Shown here one piece after another: positions 22,233 through 35,522 of a stretch of DNA of 64,000 nucleotides. Made by a program: the position numbers and the translations under genes. Origin of the DNA: Primula veris (Eukaryota > Streptophyta > Magnoliopsida > Ericales > Primulaceae); contig OY821750.1 in assembly GCA_963682055.1 (NCBI GenBank), positions 16,432,501 to 16,496,500 on the forward strand, in the 5' to 3' direction. The notes beneath the pieces are model-generated. The model saw nothing but the letters and a program-made list of their open reading frames with translations. It was not told the DNA's origin and searched no databases. Position 1 is the stretch's first letter, and each line of letters opens with the position of its first letter.

Positions 22233-23085
22233 TACTAGACGGGTTTAACCGACTTTTTTGGTTTTTGACATTTTATTTATATTTGTATGGTTTAGGGTTT
22301 AGGGTTTTGGTTTTAGGGCTTAGGGTTTTAGGTTTAGGGTTTAGGTAATGTTCTTCCATATGTAGGGAATATTCCTCATTTTTTTTCTTGGATTTATGAC
22401 CAATAGTAGACGGGTTTAACCGACTTTTTTGGTTGTCGACATTTTATTTATATTTGTATGGTTTAGGGTATAGGGTTTTGGTTTTAGGGTTTATGGTTTT
22501 AGGTTTAGGGTTTAGGTAATGTTCTTGAATATGTAGGGAATATTCCTCATTTTTTTCTTGGATTTATGGCCAATAGTAGACGGGTTTAACCGACTTTTTT
22601 GTTTTCGACATTTTATTTATATTTTTATGGTTTAGGGTTTAGGGTTTTGGTTTTAGGGCTTAGGGTTTTAGGTTTAGGGTTTAGGTAAATGTTCTTCCAT
22701 ATGTAGGGAATATTTCTCATTTTTTTTCTTGGATTTATGGCCAATAGTAGACGGGTTTAACCGACTTTTTTGGTTGTCGACATTTTATTTATATTTGTAT
22801 GGTTTAGGGTTTAGGGTTTTGGTTTTAGGGTTTAGGGTTTCAGGTTTAGGGTTTAGGTAATGGTCTTGAATATGTAGGGAATATTCCTCATTTTTTTCTT
22901 TGATTTATGGCCAATACTAGACGGGTTTAACCGACTTTTTTGGTTTTTGACATTTTATTTATATTTGTATGGTTTAGGGTTTAGGGTTTTGGTTTTAGGG
23001 CTTAGGGTTTTAGGTTTAGGGTTTAGGTAATGTTCTTCCATATGTAGGGAATATTCCTCATTTTTTTTCTTGGATTTATGGCCAA
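22233..23085 (+). repeat. Linking block A3-B1-A2-B2-A3
   Basis: A3 (22233) has a TAC start yet ends ATGACCAA, an A1 trait, and is followed by B1 (22404; a TTTATGG substitution near 22491), A2 (22574), B2 (22745) and A3 (22915). The A3/A1 chimera marks a joint. The GGAATATTCC palindrome is mutated near 22715 (TATTTCTC). Confidence 0.75.
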
Positions 23086-24449
23086 TAGTAGACGGGTTTA
23101 ACCGACTTTTTTGGTTGTCGACATTTTATTTATATTTGTATGGTTTAGGGTTTAGGGTTTTGGTTTTAGGGTTTAGGGTTTTAGGTTGAGGGTTTAGGTA
23201 ATATTCTTGAATATGTAGGGAATATTCCTCATTTTTTTCTTTGATTTACGGCCAATAGTAGACGGGTTTAACCGACGTTTTTGGTTTTTGACATTTTATT
23301 TATATTTGTATGGTTTAGGGTTTAGGGTTTTGGTTTTAGGGCTTAGGGTTTTAGGTTTAGGGTTTAGGTAATGTTCTTCCATATGTAGGGAATATTCCTC
23401 ATTTTTTTTGTTGGATTTATGGCCAATAGTAGACGGGTTTAACCGACTTTTTTGGTTGTCGACATTTTATTTATATTTGTATGGTTTAGGGTTTAGGGTT
23501 TTGGTTTTAGGGTTTAGGGTTTCAGGTTTAGGGTTTAGGTAATGGTCTTGAATATGTAGGGAATATTCCTCATTTTTTTCTTTGATTTATGGCCAATACT
23601 AGACGGGTTTAACCGACTTTTTTGGTTTTTGACATTTTATTTATATTTGTATGGTTTAGGGTTTAGGGTTTTGGTTTTAGGGCTTAGGGTTTTAGGTTTA
23701 GGGTTTAGGTAATGTTCTTCCATATGTAGGGAATATTCCTCATTTTTTTTCTTGGATTTATGGCCAATAGTAGACGGGTTTAACCGACTTTTTTGGTTGT
23801 CAACATTTTATTTATATTTGTATGGTTTAGGGTTTAGGGTTTTGGTTTTAGGGTTTAGGGTTTTAGGTTGAGGGTTTAGGTAATGTTCTTGAATATGTAG
23901 GGAATATTCCTCATTTTTTTCTTTGATTTATGGCCAATAGTAGACGGGTTTAACCGACGTTTTTGGTTTTTGACATTTTATTTATATTTGTATGGTTTAG
24001 GGTTTAGGGTTTTGGTTTTAGGGCTTAGGGTTTTAGGTTTAGGGTTTAGGTAATGTTCTTCCATATGTAGGGAATATTCCTCATTTTTTTTCTTGGATTT
24101 ATGACCAATAGTAGACGGGTTTAACCGACTTTTTTGGTTGTCGACATTTTATTTATATTTGTATGGTTTAGGGTTTAGGGTTTTGGTTTTAGGGTTTAGG
24201 GTTTTAGGTTGAGGGTTTAGGTAATATTCTTGAATATGTAGGGAATATTCCTCATTTTTTTCTTTGATTTACGGCCAATAGTAGACGGGTTTAACCGACT
24301 TTTTTGGTTTTTGACATTTTATTTATATTTGTATGGTTTAGGGTTTAGGGTTTTGGTTTTAGGGCTTAGGGTTTTACGTTTAGTGTTTAGGTAATGTTCC
24401 TCCATATGTAGGGAATATTCCTCATTTTTTTTCTTGGATTTATGGCCAA
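23086..24449 (+). repeat. 1,364-bp eight-monomer HOR (right), copy 1
   Basis: B6, A1g (TTTGTTGG, G at 23410), B2, A3, B3 (GTCAAC at 23801), A1, B6, A5. The following unit repeats both private marks exactly 1,364 bp on. This HOR has a different composition from the equal-length one at 13676. Confidence 0.87.
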
Positions 24450-25813
24450 TAGTAGACGGGTTTAACCGACTTTTTTGGTTGTCGACATTTTATTTATATT
24501 TGTATGGTTTAGGGTTTAGGGTTTTGGTTTTAGGGTTTAGGGTTTTAGGTTGAGGGTTTAGGTAATATTCTTGAATATGTAGGGAATATTCCTCATTTTT
24601 TTCTTTGATTTACGGCCAATAGTAGACGGGTTTAACCGACGTTTTTGGTTTTTGACATTTTATTTATATTTGTATGGTTTAGGGTTTAGGGTTTTGGTTT
24701 TAGGGCTTAGGGTTTTAGGTTTAGGGTTTAGGTAATGTTCTTCCATATGTAGGGAATATTCCTCATTTTTTTTGTTGGATTTATGGCCAATAGTAGACGG
24801 GTTTAACCGACTTTTTTGGTTGTCGACATTTTATTTATATTTGTATGGTTTAGGGTTTAGGGTTTTGGTTTTAGGGTTTAGGGTTTCAGGTTTAGGGTTT
24901 AGGTAATGGTCTTGAATATGTAGGGAATATTCCTCATTTTTTTCTTTGATTTATGGCCAATACTAGACGGGTTTAACCGACTTTTTTGGTTTTTGACATT
25001 TTATTTATATTTGTATGGTTTAGGGTTTAGGGTTTTGGTTTTAGGGCTTAGGGTTTTAGGTTTAGGGTTTAGGTAATGTTCTTCCATATGTAGGGAATAT
25101 TCCTCATTTTTTTTCTTGGATTTATGGCCAATAGTAGACGGGTTTAACCGACTTTTTTGGTTGTCAACATTTTATTTATATTTGTATGGTTTAGGGTTTA
25201 GGGTTTTGGTTTTAGGGTTTAGGGTTTTAGGTTGAGGGTTTAGGTAATGTTCTTGAATATGTAGGGAATATTCCTCATTTTTTTCTTTGATTTATGGCCA
25301 ATAGTAGACGGGTTTAACCGACGTTTTTGGTTTTTGACATTTTATTTATATTTGTATGGTTTAGGGTTTAGGGTTTTGGTTTTAGGGCTTAGGGTTTTAG
25401 GTTTAGGGTTTAGGTAATGTTCTTCCATATGTAGGGAATATTCCTCATTTTTTTTCTTGGATTTATGACCAATAGTAGACGGGTTTAACCGACTTTTTTG
25501 GTTGTCGACATTTTATTTATATTTGTATGGTTTAGGGTTTAGGGTTTTGGTTTTAGGGTTTAGGGTTTTAGGTTGAGGGTTTAGGTAATATTCTTGAATA
25601 TGTAGGGAATATTCCTCATTTTTTTCTTTGATTTACGGCCAATAGTAGACGGGTTTAACCGACTTTTTTGGTTTTTGACATTTTATTTATATTTGTATGG
25701 TTTAGGGTTTAGGGTTTTGGTTTTAGGGCTTAGGGTTTTACGTTTAGTGTTTAGGTAATGTTCCTCCATATGTAGGGAATATTCCTCATTTTTTTTCTTG
25801 GATTTATGGCCAA
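24450..25813 (+). repeat. 1,364-bp eight-monomer HOR (right), copy 2
   Basis: Same order and marks (TTTGTTGG at 24774, GTCAAC at 25165). Sharing two private mutations at one offset shows a recent tandem duplication and not independent change. Confidence 0.88.
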
Positions 25814-27006
25814 TAGTAGACGGGTTTAACCGACTTTTTTGGTTGTCGACATTTTATTTATATTTGTATGGTTTAGGGTTTAGGGTTTTGGTTTTAGGGT
25901 TTAGGGTTTTAGGTTTAGGGTTTAGGTAATGTTCTTGAATATGTAGGGAATATTCCTCATTTTTTTCTTGGATTTATGGCCAATAGTAGACGGGTTTAAC
26001 CGACTTTTTTGTTTTCGACATTTTATTTATATTTTTATGGTTTAGGGTTTAGGGTTTTGGTTTTAGGGCTTAGGGTTTTAGGTTTAGGGTTTAGGTAAAT
26101 GTTCTTCCATATGTAGGGAATATTCCTCATTTTTTTTCTTGGATTTATGGCCAATAGTAGACGGGTTTAACCGACTTTTTTGGTTGTCGACATTTTATTT
26201 ATATTTGTATGGTTTAGGGTTTAGGGTTTTGGTTTTAGGGTTTAGGGTTTTAGGTTGAGGGTTTAGGTAATGTTCTTGAATATGTAGGGAATATTCCTCA
26301 TTTTTTTCTTTGATTTATGGCCAATAGTAGACGGGTTTAACCGACGTTTTTGGTTTTTGACATTTTATTTATATTTGTATGGTTTAGGGTTTAGGGTTTT
26401 GGTTTTAGGGCTTAGGGTTTTAGGTTTAGGGTTTAGGTAATGTTCTTCCATATGTAGGGAATATTCCTCATTTTTTTTCTTGGATTTATGACCAATAGTA
26501 GATGGGTTTAACCGACTTTTTTGGTTGTCGACATTTTATTTATATTTGTATGGTTTAGGGTTTAGGGTTTTGGTTTTAGGGTTTAGGGTTTTAGGTTGAG
26601 GGTTTAGGTAATATTCTTGAATATGTAGGGAATATTCCTCATTTTTTTCTTTGATTTACGGCCAATAGTAGACGGGTTTAACCGACTTTTTTGGTTTTTG
26701 ACATTTTATTTATATTTGTATGGTTTAGGGTTTAGGGTTTTGGTTTTAGGGCTTAGGGTTTTACGTTTAGTGTTTAGGTAATGTTCCTCCATATGTAGGG
26801 AATATTCCTCATTTTTTTTCTTGGATTTATGGCCAATAGTAGACGGGTTTAACCGACTTTTTTGGTTGTCGACATTTTATTTATATTTGTATGGTTTAGG
26901 GTTTAGGGTTTTGGTTTTAGGGTTTAGGGTTTTAGGTTTAGGGTTTAGGTAATGTTCTTGAATATGTAGGGAATATTCCTCATTTTTTTCTTGGATTTAT
27001 GGCCAA
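25814..27006 (+). repeat. Block B8-A2-B3-A1-B6-A5-B8
   Basis: B8 (25814), A2 (25984), B3 (26155), A1 (26325), B6 (26496, starting TAGATGGGT, a C-to-T change at a CpG), A5 (26666), B8 (26837). The A1-B6-A5-B8-A2 series repeats the end of the preceding HOR. Confidence 0.75.
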
Positions 27007-28376
27007 TAGTAGACGGGTTTAACCGACTTTTTTGTTTTCGATATTTTATTTATATTTTTATGGTTTAGGGTTTAGGGTTTTGGTTTTAGGGCTTAGGGTT
27101 TTAGGTTTAGGGTTTAGGTAAATGTTCTTCCATATGTAGGGAATATTCCTCATTTTTTTTCTTGGATTTATGGCCAATAGTAGACGGGTTTAACCGACTT
27201 TTTTGGTTGTCGACATTTTATTTATATTTGTATGGTTTATGGTTTAGGGTTTTGGTTTTAGGGTTTAGGGTTTCAGGTTGAGGGTTTAGGTAATGTTCTT
27301 GAATATGTAGGGAATATTCCTCATTTTTTTCTTTGATTTATGGCCAATAGTAGACGGGTTTAACCGACGTTTTTGGTTTTTGACATTTTATTTATATTTG
27401 TATGGTTTAGGGTTTAGGGTTTTGGTTTTAGGGCTTAGGGTTTTACGTTTAGTGTTTAGGTAATGTTCCTCCATATGTAGGGAATATTCCTCATTTTTTT
27501 TCTTGGATTTATGGCCAATAGTAGACGGGTTTAACCGACTTTTTTGGTTGTCGACATTTTATTTATATTTGTATGGTTTAGGGTTTAGGGTTTTGGTTTT
27601 AGGGTTTAGGGTTTTAGGTTTAGGGTTTAGGTAATGTTCTTGAATATGTAGGGAATATTCCTCATTTTTTTCTTCGATTTATGGCCAATAGTAGACGGGT
27701 TTAACCGACTTTTTTGGTTTTCGACATTTTATTTATATTTGTATGGTTTAGGGTTTAGGGTTTAGGGTTTTGGTTTTAGGGCTTAGGGTTTTAGGTTTAG
27801 GGTTTAGGTAATGTTCTTCCATATGTAGGGAATATTCCTTTTTTTTTTCTTGGATTTATGGCCAATAGTAGACGGGTTTAACCGACTTTTTTGGTTGTCG
27901 ACATTTTATTTATATTTGTATGGTTTAGGGTTTAGGGTTTTGGTTTTAGGGTTTAGGGTTTCAGGTTTAGGGTTTAGGTAATGGTCTTGAATATGTAGGG
28001 AATATTCCTCATTTTTTTCTTTGATTTATGGCCAATACTAGACGGGTTTAACCGACTTTTTTGGTTTTTGACATTTTATTTATATTTGTATGGTTTAGGG
28101 TTTAGGGTTTTGGTTTTAGGGCTTAGGGTTTTAGGTTTAGGGTTTAGGTAATGTTCTTCCATATGTAGGGAATATTCCTCATTTTTTTTCTTGGATTTAT
28201 GGCCAATAGTAGACGGGTTTAACCGACTTTTTTGGTTGTCGACATTTTATTTATATTTGTATGGTTTAGGGTTTAGGGTTTTGGTTTTAGGGTTTAGGGT
28301 TTTAGGTTGAGGGTTTAGGTAATGTTCTTGAATATGTAGGGAATATTCCTCATTTTTTTCTTTGATTTATGGCCAA
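27007..28376 (+). repeat. Eight-monomer block with CGATATT marker (ancestral to the 10.4-kb unit?)
   Basis: A2 with CGATATT (27007), B9, A1c, B10, A4, B2, A3, B3. Together with 28377-30252 this forms a nineteen-monomer series repeated at 44358-47611 in the same order with the same markers. The A4 at 27689 is the last one before 45040. Confidence 0.82.
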
Positions 28377-30763
28377 TAGTAGACGGGTTTAACCGACGTT
28401 TTTGGTTTTTGACATTTTATTTATATTTGTATGGTTTAGGGTTTAGGGTTTTGGTTTTAGGGCTTAGGGTTTTAGGTTTAGGGTTTAGGTAATGTTCTTC
28501 CATATGTAGGGAATATTCCTCATTTTTTTTCTTGGATTTATGACCAATAGGAGACGGGTTTAACCGACTTTTTTGGTTGTCGACATTTTATTTATATTTG
28601 TATGGTTTAGGGTATAGGGTTTTGGTTTTAGGGTTTAGGGTTTTAGGTTTAGGGTTTAGGTAATGTTCTTGAATATGTAGGGAATATTCCTCATTTTTTT
28701 CTTGGATTTATGGCCAATAGTAGACGGGTTTAACCGACTTTTTTGTTTTCGACATTTTATTTATATTTTTATGGTTTAGGGTTTAGGGTTTTGGTTTTAG
28801 GGCTTAGGGTTTTAGGTTTAGGGTTTAGGTAAATGTTCTTCCATATGTAGGGAATATTCCTCATTTTTTTTCTTGGATTTATGGCCAATAGTAGACGGGT
28901 TTAACCGACTTTTTTGGTTGTCGACATTTTATTTATATTTGTATGGTTTAGGGTTTAGGGTTTTGGTTTTAGGGTTTAGGGTTTCAGGTTTAGGGTTTAG
29001 GTAATGGTCTTGAATATGTAGGGAATATTCCTCATTTTTTTCTTTGATTTATGGCCAATACTAGACGGGTTTAACCGACTTTTTTGGTTTTTGACATTTT
29101 ATTTATATTTGTATGGTTTAGGGTTTAGGGTTTTGGTTTTAGGGCTTAGGGTTTTAGGTTTAGGGTTTAGGTAATGTTCTTCCATATGTAGGGAATATTC
29201 CTCATTTTTTTTCTTGGATTTATGGCCAATAGTAGACGGGTTTAACCGACTTTTTTGGTTGTCGACATTTTATTTATATTTGTATGGTTTAGGGTTTAGG
29301 GTTTTGGTTTTAGGGTTTAGGGTTTTAGGTTGAGGGTTTAGGTAATATTCTTGAATATGTAGGGAATATTCCTCATTTTTTTCTTTGATTTACGGCCAAT
29401 AGTAGACGGGTTTAACCGACGTTTTTTGTTTTTGACATTTTATTTATATTTGTATGGTTTAGGGTTTAGGGTTTTGGTTTTAGGGCTTAGGGTTTTAGGT
29501 TTAGGGTTTAGGTAATGTTCTTCCATATGTAGGGAATATTCCTCATTTTTTTTGTTGGATTTATGGCCAATAGTAGACGGGTTTAACCGACTTTTTTGGT
29601 TGTCGACATTTTATTTATATTTGTATGGTTTAGGGTTTAGGGTTTTGGTTTTAGGGTTTAGGGTTTTAGGTTTAGGGTTTAGGTAATGTTCTTGAATATG
29701 TAGGGAATATTCCTCATTTTTTTCTTGGATTTATGGCCAATAGTAGACGGGTTTAACCGACTTTTTTGTTTTCGACATTTTATTTATATTTTTATGGTTT
29801 AGGGTTTAGGGTCTTGGTTTTAGGGCTTAGGGTTTTAGGTTTAGGGTTTAGGTAAATGTTCTTCCATATGTAGGGAATATTCCTCATTTTTTTTCTTGGA
29901 TTTATGGCCAATAGTAGACGGGTTTAACCGACTTTTTTGGCTGTCGACATTTTATTTATATTTGTATGGTTTAGGGTTTAGGGTTTTGGTTTTAGGGTTT
30001 AGGGTTTCAGGTTCAGGGTTTAGGTAATGTTCTTGAATATGTAGGGAATATTCCTCATTTTTTTCTTCGATTTATGGCCAATAGTAGACGGGTTTAACCG
30101 ACTTTTTTGGTTTTTGACATTTTATTTATATTTGTATGGTTTAGGGTTTAGGGTTTTGGTTTTAGGGCTTAGGGTTTTACGTTTAGTGTTTAGGTAATGT
30201 TCCTCCATATGTAGGGAATATTCCTCATTTTTTTTCTTGGATTTATGGCCAATAGTAGACGGGTTTAACCGACTTTTTTGGTTGTCGACATTTTATTTAT
30301 ATTTGTATGGTTTAGGGTTTAGGGTTTTGGTTTTAGGGTTTAGGGTTTCAGGTTTAGGGTTTAGGTAATGGTCTTGAATATGTAGGGAATATTCCTCATT
30401 TTTTTCTTTGATTTATGGCCAATACTAGACGGGTTTAACCGACTTTTTTGGTTTTTGACATTTTATTTATATTTGTATGGTTTAGGGTTTAGGGTTTTGG
30501 TTTTAGGGCTTAGGGTTTTAGGTTTAGGGTTTAGGTAATGTTCTTACATATGTAGGGAATATTCCTCATTTTTTTTCTTGGATTTATGGCCAATAGTAGA
30601 CGGGTTTAACCGACTTTTTTGGTTGTCGACATTTTATTTATATTTGTATGGTTTAGGGTTTAGGGTTTTGGTTTTAGGGTTTAGGGTTTTAGGTTGAGGG
30701 TTTAGGTAATGTTCTTGAATATGTAGGGAATATTCCTCATTTTTTTCTTTGATTTATGGCCAA
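28377..30763 (+). repeat. 2,387-bp fourteen-monomer HOR, copy 1
   Basis: A1, B1 (starting TAGGAGACGG), A2, B2, A3, B6, A1g, B8, A2x (GTCTTGG), B7 (GGCTGTCGAC), A5, B2, A3 (CTTACATATG), B3. The private GGAGACGG at 28551 recurs at 30938, 2,387 bp on. Confidence 0.85.
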
Positions 30764-31957
30764 TAGTAGACGGGTTTAACCGACGTTTTTGGTTTTTGAC
30801 ATTTTATTTATATTTGTATGGTTTAGGGTTTAGGGTTTTGGTTTTAGGGCTTAGGGTTTTAGGTTTAGGGTTTAGGTAATGTTCTTCCATATGTAGGGAA
30901 TATTCCTCATTTTTTTTCTTGGATTTATGACCAATAGGAGACGGGTTTAACCGACTTTTTTGGTTGTCGACATTTTATTTATATTTGTATGGTTTAGGGT
31001 ATAGGGTTTTGGTTTTAGGGTTTAGGGTTTTAGGTTTAGGGTTTAGGTAATGTTCTTGAATATGTAGGGAATATTCCTCATTTTTTTCTTGGATTTATGG
31101 CCAATAGTAGACGGGTTTAACCGACTTTTTTGTTTTCGACATTTTATTTATATTTTTATGGTTTAGGGTTTAGGGTTTTGGTTTTAGGGCTTAGGGTTTT
31201 AGGTTTAGGGTTTAGGTAAATGTTCTTCCATATGTAGGGAATATTCCTCATTTTTTTTCTTGGATTTATGGCCAATAGTAGACGGGTTTAACCGACTTTT
31301 TTGGTTGTCGACATTTTATTTATATTTGTATGGTTTAGGGTTTAGGGTTTTGGTTTTAGGGTTTAGGGTTTCAGGTTTAGGGTTTAGGTAATGGTCTTGA
31401 ATATGTAGGGAATATTCCTCATTTTTTTCTTTGATTTATGGCCAATACTAGACGGGTTTAACCGACTTTTTTGGTTTTTGACATTTTATTTATATTTGTA
31501 TGGTTTAGGGTTTAGGGTTTTGGTTTTAGGGCTTAGGGTTTTAGGTTTAGGGTTTAGGTAATGTTCTTCCATATGTAGGGAATATTCCTCATTTTTTTTC
31601 TTGGATTTATGGCCAATAGTAGACGGGTTTAACCGACTTTTTTGGTTGTCGACATTTTATTTATATTTGTATGGTTTAGGGTTTAGGGTTTTGGTTTTAG
31701 GGTTTAGGGTTTTAGGTTGAGGGTTTAGGTAATGGTCTTGAATATGTAGGGAATATTCCTCATTTTTTTCTTTGATTTATGGCCAATACTAGACGGGTTT
31801 AACCGACTTTTTTGTTTTCGACATTTTATTTATATTTTTATGGTTTAGGGTTTAGGGTCTTGGTTTTAGGGCTTAGGGTTTTAGGTTTAGGGTTTAGGTA
31901 AATGTTCTTCCATATGTAGGGAATATTCCTCATTTTTTTTCTTGGATTTATGGCCAA
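30764..31957 (+). repeat. 2,387-bp HOR, copy 2 with internal loss
   Basis: A1, B1 (GGAGACGG), A2, B2, A3, chimeric B (31617), A2x (31787). Relative to copy 1, two monomers (A1g and B8) are missing. The chimeric B has the GGTTGAGGG of B3/B6 but the GGTCTTG and TAC end of B2, followed by an A2x that unusually starts TACTAGAC. This is a clear 341-bp deletion joint. The match to copy 1 continues through the B7 and A5 that start the next block. Confidence 0.83.
31617..31786 (+). repeat. Chimeric B monomer at a 341-bp deletion joint
   Basis: The 5' part matches B3/B6 (GGTTGAGGG) and the 3' part matches B2 (GTAATGGTCTTG, CTTTG, then TACTAGAC). The following monomer is A2x, which elsewhere follows B8. 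The switch lies in the short interval between GAGGG and GGTCTTG. Confidence 0.8.
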
Positions 31958-34003
31958 TAGTAGACGGGTTTAACCGACTTTTTTGGTTGTCGACATTTTA
32001 TTTATATTTGTATGGTTTAGGGTTTAGGGTTTTGGTTTTAGGGTTTAGGGTTTCAGGTTCAGGGTTTAGGTAATGTTCTTGAATATGTAGGGAATATTCC
32101 TCATTTTTTTCTTCGATTTATGGCCAATAGTAGACGGGTTTAACCGACTTTTTTGGTTTTTGACATTTTATTTATATTTGTATGGTTTAGGGTTTAGGGT
32201 TTTGGTTTTAGGGCTTAGGGTTTTACGTTTAGTGTTTAGGTAATGTTCCTCCATATGTAGGGAATATTCCTCATTTTTTTTCTTGGATTTATGGCCAATA
32301 GTAGACGGGTTTAACCGACTTTTTTGGTTGTCGACATTTTATTTATATTTGTATGGTTTAGGGTTTAGGGTTTTGGTTTTAGGGTTTAGGGTTTTAGGTT
32401 TAGGGTTTAGGTAATGTTCTTGAATATGTAGGGAATATTCCTCATTTTTTTCTTGGATTTATGGCCAATAGTAGACGGGTTTAACCGACTTTTTTGTTTT
32501 CGACATTTTATTTATATTTTTATGGTTTAGGGTTTAGGGTTTTGGTTTTAGGGCTTAGGGTTTTAGGTTTAGGGTTTAGGTAAATGTTCTTCCATATGTA
32601 GGGAATATTCCTCATTTTTTTTCTTGGATTTATGGCCAATAGTAGACGGGTTTAACCGACTTTTTTGGTTGTCGACATTTTATTTATATTTGTATGGTTT
32701 AGGGTTTAGGGTTTTGGTTTTAGGGTTTAGGGTTTCAGGTTCAGGGTTTAGGTAATGTTCTTGAATATGTAGGGAATATTCCTCATTTTTTTCTTCGATT
32801 TATGGCCAATAGTAGACGGGTTTAACCGACTTTTTTGGTTTTTGACATTTTATTTATATTTGTATGGTTTAGGGTTTAGGGTTTTGGTTTTAGGGCTTAG
32901 GGTTTTACGTTTAGTGTTTAGGTAATGTTCCTCCATATGTAGGGAATATTCCTCATTTTTTTTCTTGGATTTATGGCCAATAGTAGACGGGTTTAACCGA
33001 CTTTTTTGGTTGTCGACATTTTATTTATATTTGTATGGTTTAGGGTTTAGGGTTTTGGTTTTAGGGTTTAGGGTTTTAGGTTTAGGGTTTAGGTAATGTT
33101 CTTGAATATGTAGGGAATATTCCTCATTTTTTTCTTGGATTTATGGCCAATAGTAGACGGGTTTAACCGACTTTTTTGTTTTCGACATTTTATTTATATT
33201 TTTATGGTTTAGGGTTTAGGGTTTTGGTTTTAGGGCTTAGGGTTTTAGGTTTAGGGTTTAGGTAAATGTTCTTCCATATGTAGGGAATATTCCTCATTTT
33301 TTTTCTTGGATTTATGGCCAATAGTAGACGGGTTTAACCGACTTTTTTGGTTGTCGACATTTTATTTATATTTGTATGGTTTAGGGTTTAGGGTTTTGGT
33401 TTTAGGGTTTAGGGTTTCAGGTTCAGGGTTTAGGTAATGTTCTTGAAAATGTAGGGAATATTCCTCATTTTTTTCTTCGATTTATGGCCAATAGTAGACG
33501 GGTTTAACCGACTTTTTTGGTTTTTGACATTTTATTTATATTTGTATGGTTTAGGGTTTAGGGTTTTGGTTTTAGGGCTTAGGGTTTTACGTTTAGTGTT
33601 TAGGTAATGTTCCTCCATATGTAGGGAATATTCCTCATTTTTTTTCTTGGATTTATGGCCAATAGTAGACGGGTTTAACCGACTTTTTTGGTTGTCGACA
33701 TTTTATTTATATTTGTATGGTTTAGGGTTTAGGGTTTTGGTTTTAGGGTTTAGGGTTTTAGGTTTAGGGTTTAGGTAATGTTCTTGAATATGTAGGGAAT
33801 ATTCCTCATTTTTTTCTTGGATTTATGGCCAATAGTAGACGGGTTTAACCGACTTTTTTGTTTTCGATATTTTATTTATATTTTTATGGTTTAGGGTTTA
33901 GGGTTTTGGTTTTAGGGCTTAGGGTTTTAGGTTTAGGGTTTAGGTAAATGTTCTTCCATATGTAGGGAATATTCCTCATTTTTTTTCTTGGATTTATGGC
34001 CAA
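31958..34003 (+). repeat. 682-bp tetramer HOR (B7-A5-B8-A2), three copies
   Basis: Units start at 31958, 32640 and 33322, exactly 682 bp apart. Marks by position: CAGGTTCAGGG with CTTCG (B7), TTACGTTTAGTG with CCTCC (A5), CTTGG (B8), GTAAATG (A2). The third unit carries GAAAATG in B7 (33445) and CGATATT in A2. These two marks travel together through the later copies. Confidence 0.88.
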
Positions 34004-34173
34004 TAGTAGACGGGTTTAACCGACTTTTTTGGTTGTCGACATTTTATTTATATTTGTATGGTTTATGGTTTAGGGTTTTGGTTTTAGGGTTTAGGGTTTT
34101 AGGTTGAGGGTTTAGGTAATGTTCTTGAATATGTAGGGAATATTCCTCATTTTTTTCTTTGATTTATGGCCAA
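34004..34173 (+). repeat. B9 linking monomer
   Basis: GGTTTATGG with TTTTAGGTTGAGGG and CTTTG. It follows the CGATATT A2 and leads into A1 here, and in the same context at 40793 and 51178; at 44529 and 54929 a CAGGTTGAGG form leads into A1c instead. Confidence 0.75.
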
Positions 34174-34514
34174 TAGTAGACGGGTTTAACCGACGTTTTT
34201 GGTTTTTGACATTTTATTTATATTTGTATGGTTTAGGGTTTAGGGTTTTGGTTTTAGGGCTTAGGGTTTTAGGTTTAGGGTTTAGGTAATGTTCTTCCAT
34301 ATGTAGGGAATATTCCTCATTTTTTTTCTTGGATTTATGACCAATAGTAGACGGGTTTAACCGACTTTTTTGGTTGTCGACATTTTATTTATATTTGTAT
34401 GGTTTAGGGTATAGGGTTTTGGTTTTAGGGTTTAGGGTTTTAGGTTTAGGGTTTAGGTAATGTTCTTGAATATGTAGGGAATATTCCTCATTTTTTTCTT
34501 GGATTTATGGCCAA

Positions 34515-34670
34515 TAGTAGACGGGTTTAACCGACTTTTTTGTTTTCGACATTTTATTTATATTTTTATGGTTTAGGGTTTAGGGTTTTGGTTTTAGGTT
34601 TAGGGTTTAGGTAAATGTTCTTCCATATGTAGGGAATATTCCTCATTTTTTTTCTTGGATTTATGGCCAA
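34515..34670 (+). repeat. A2 monomer with 15-bp deletion (A2-delta)
   Basis: 156 bp; the stretch containing GCTTAGGG is missing, so GGTTTTAGG joins TTTAGGGTTTAGG. The same deletion occurs at 36716-36871 and 41304-41459 in matching contexts, so it arose once and was copied. The matching A2 in the second 10.4-kb unit (near 51770) lacks the deletion. Confidence 0.88.
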
Positions 34671-35522
34671 TAGTAGACGGGTTTAACCGACTTTTTTGGT
34701 TGTCGACATTTTATTTATATTTGTATGGTTTAGGGTTTAGGGTTTTGGTTTTAGGGTTTAGGGTTTCAGGTTTAGGGTTTAGGTAATGGTCTTGAATATG
34801 TAGGGAATATTCCTCATTTTTTTCTTTGATTTATGGCCAATACTAGACGGGTTTAACCGACTTTTTTGGTTTTTGACATTTTATTTATATTTGTATGGTT
34901 TAGGGTTTAGGGTTTTGGTTTTAGGGCTTAGGGTTTTAGGTTTAGGGTTTAGGTAATGTTCTTCCATATGTAGGGAATATTCCTCATTTTTTTTCTTGGA
35001 TTTATGGCCAATAGTAGACGGGTTTAACCGACTTTTTTGGTTGTCGACATTTTATTTATATTTGTATGGTTTAGGGTTTAGGGTTTTGGTTTTAGGGTTT
35101 AGGGTTTTAGGTTGAGGGTTTAGGTAATATTCTTGAATATGTAGGGAATATTCCTCATTTTTTTCTTTGATTTACGGCCAATAGTAGACGGGTTTAACCG
35201 ACGTTTTTGGTTTTTGACATTTTATTTATATTTGTATGGTTTAGGGTTTAGGGTTTTGGTTTTAGGGCTTAGGGTTTTAGGTTTAGGGTTTAGGTAATGT
35301 TCTTCCATATGTAGGGAATATTCCTCATTTTTTTTGTTGGATTTATGGCCAATAGTAGACGGGTTTAACCGACTTTTTTGGTTGTCGACATTTTATTTAT
35401 ATTTGTATGGTTTAGGGTTTAGGGTTTTGGTTTTAGGGTTTAGGGTTTTAGGTTTAGGGTTTAGGTAATGTTCTTGAATATGTAGGGAATATTCCTCATT
35501 TTTTTCTTGGATTTATGGCCAA

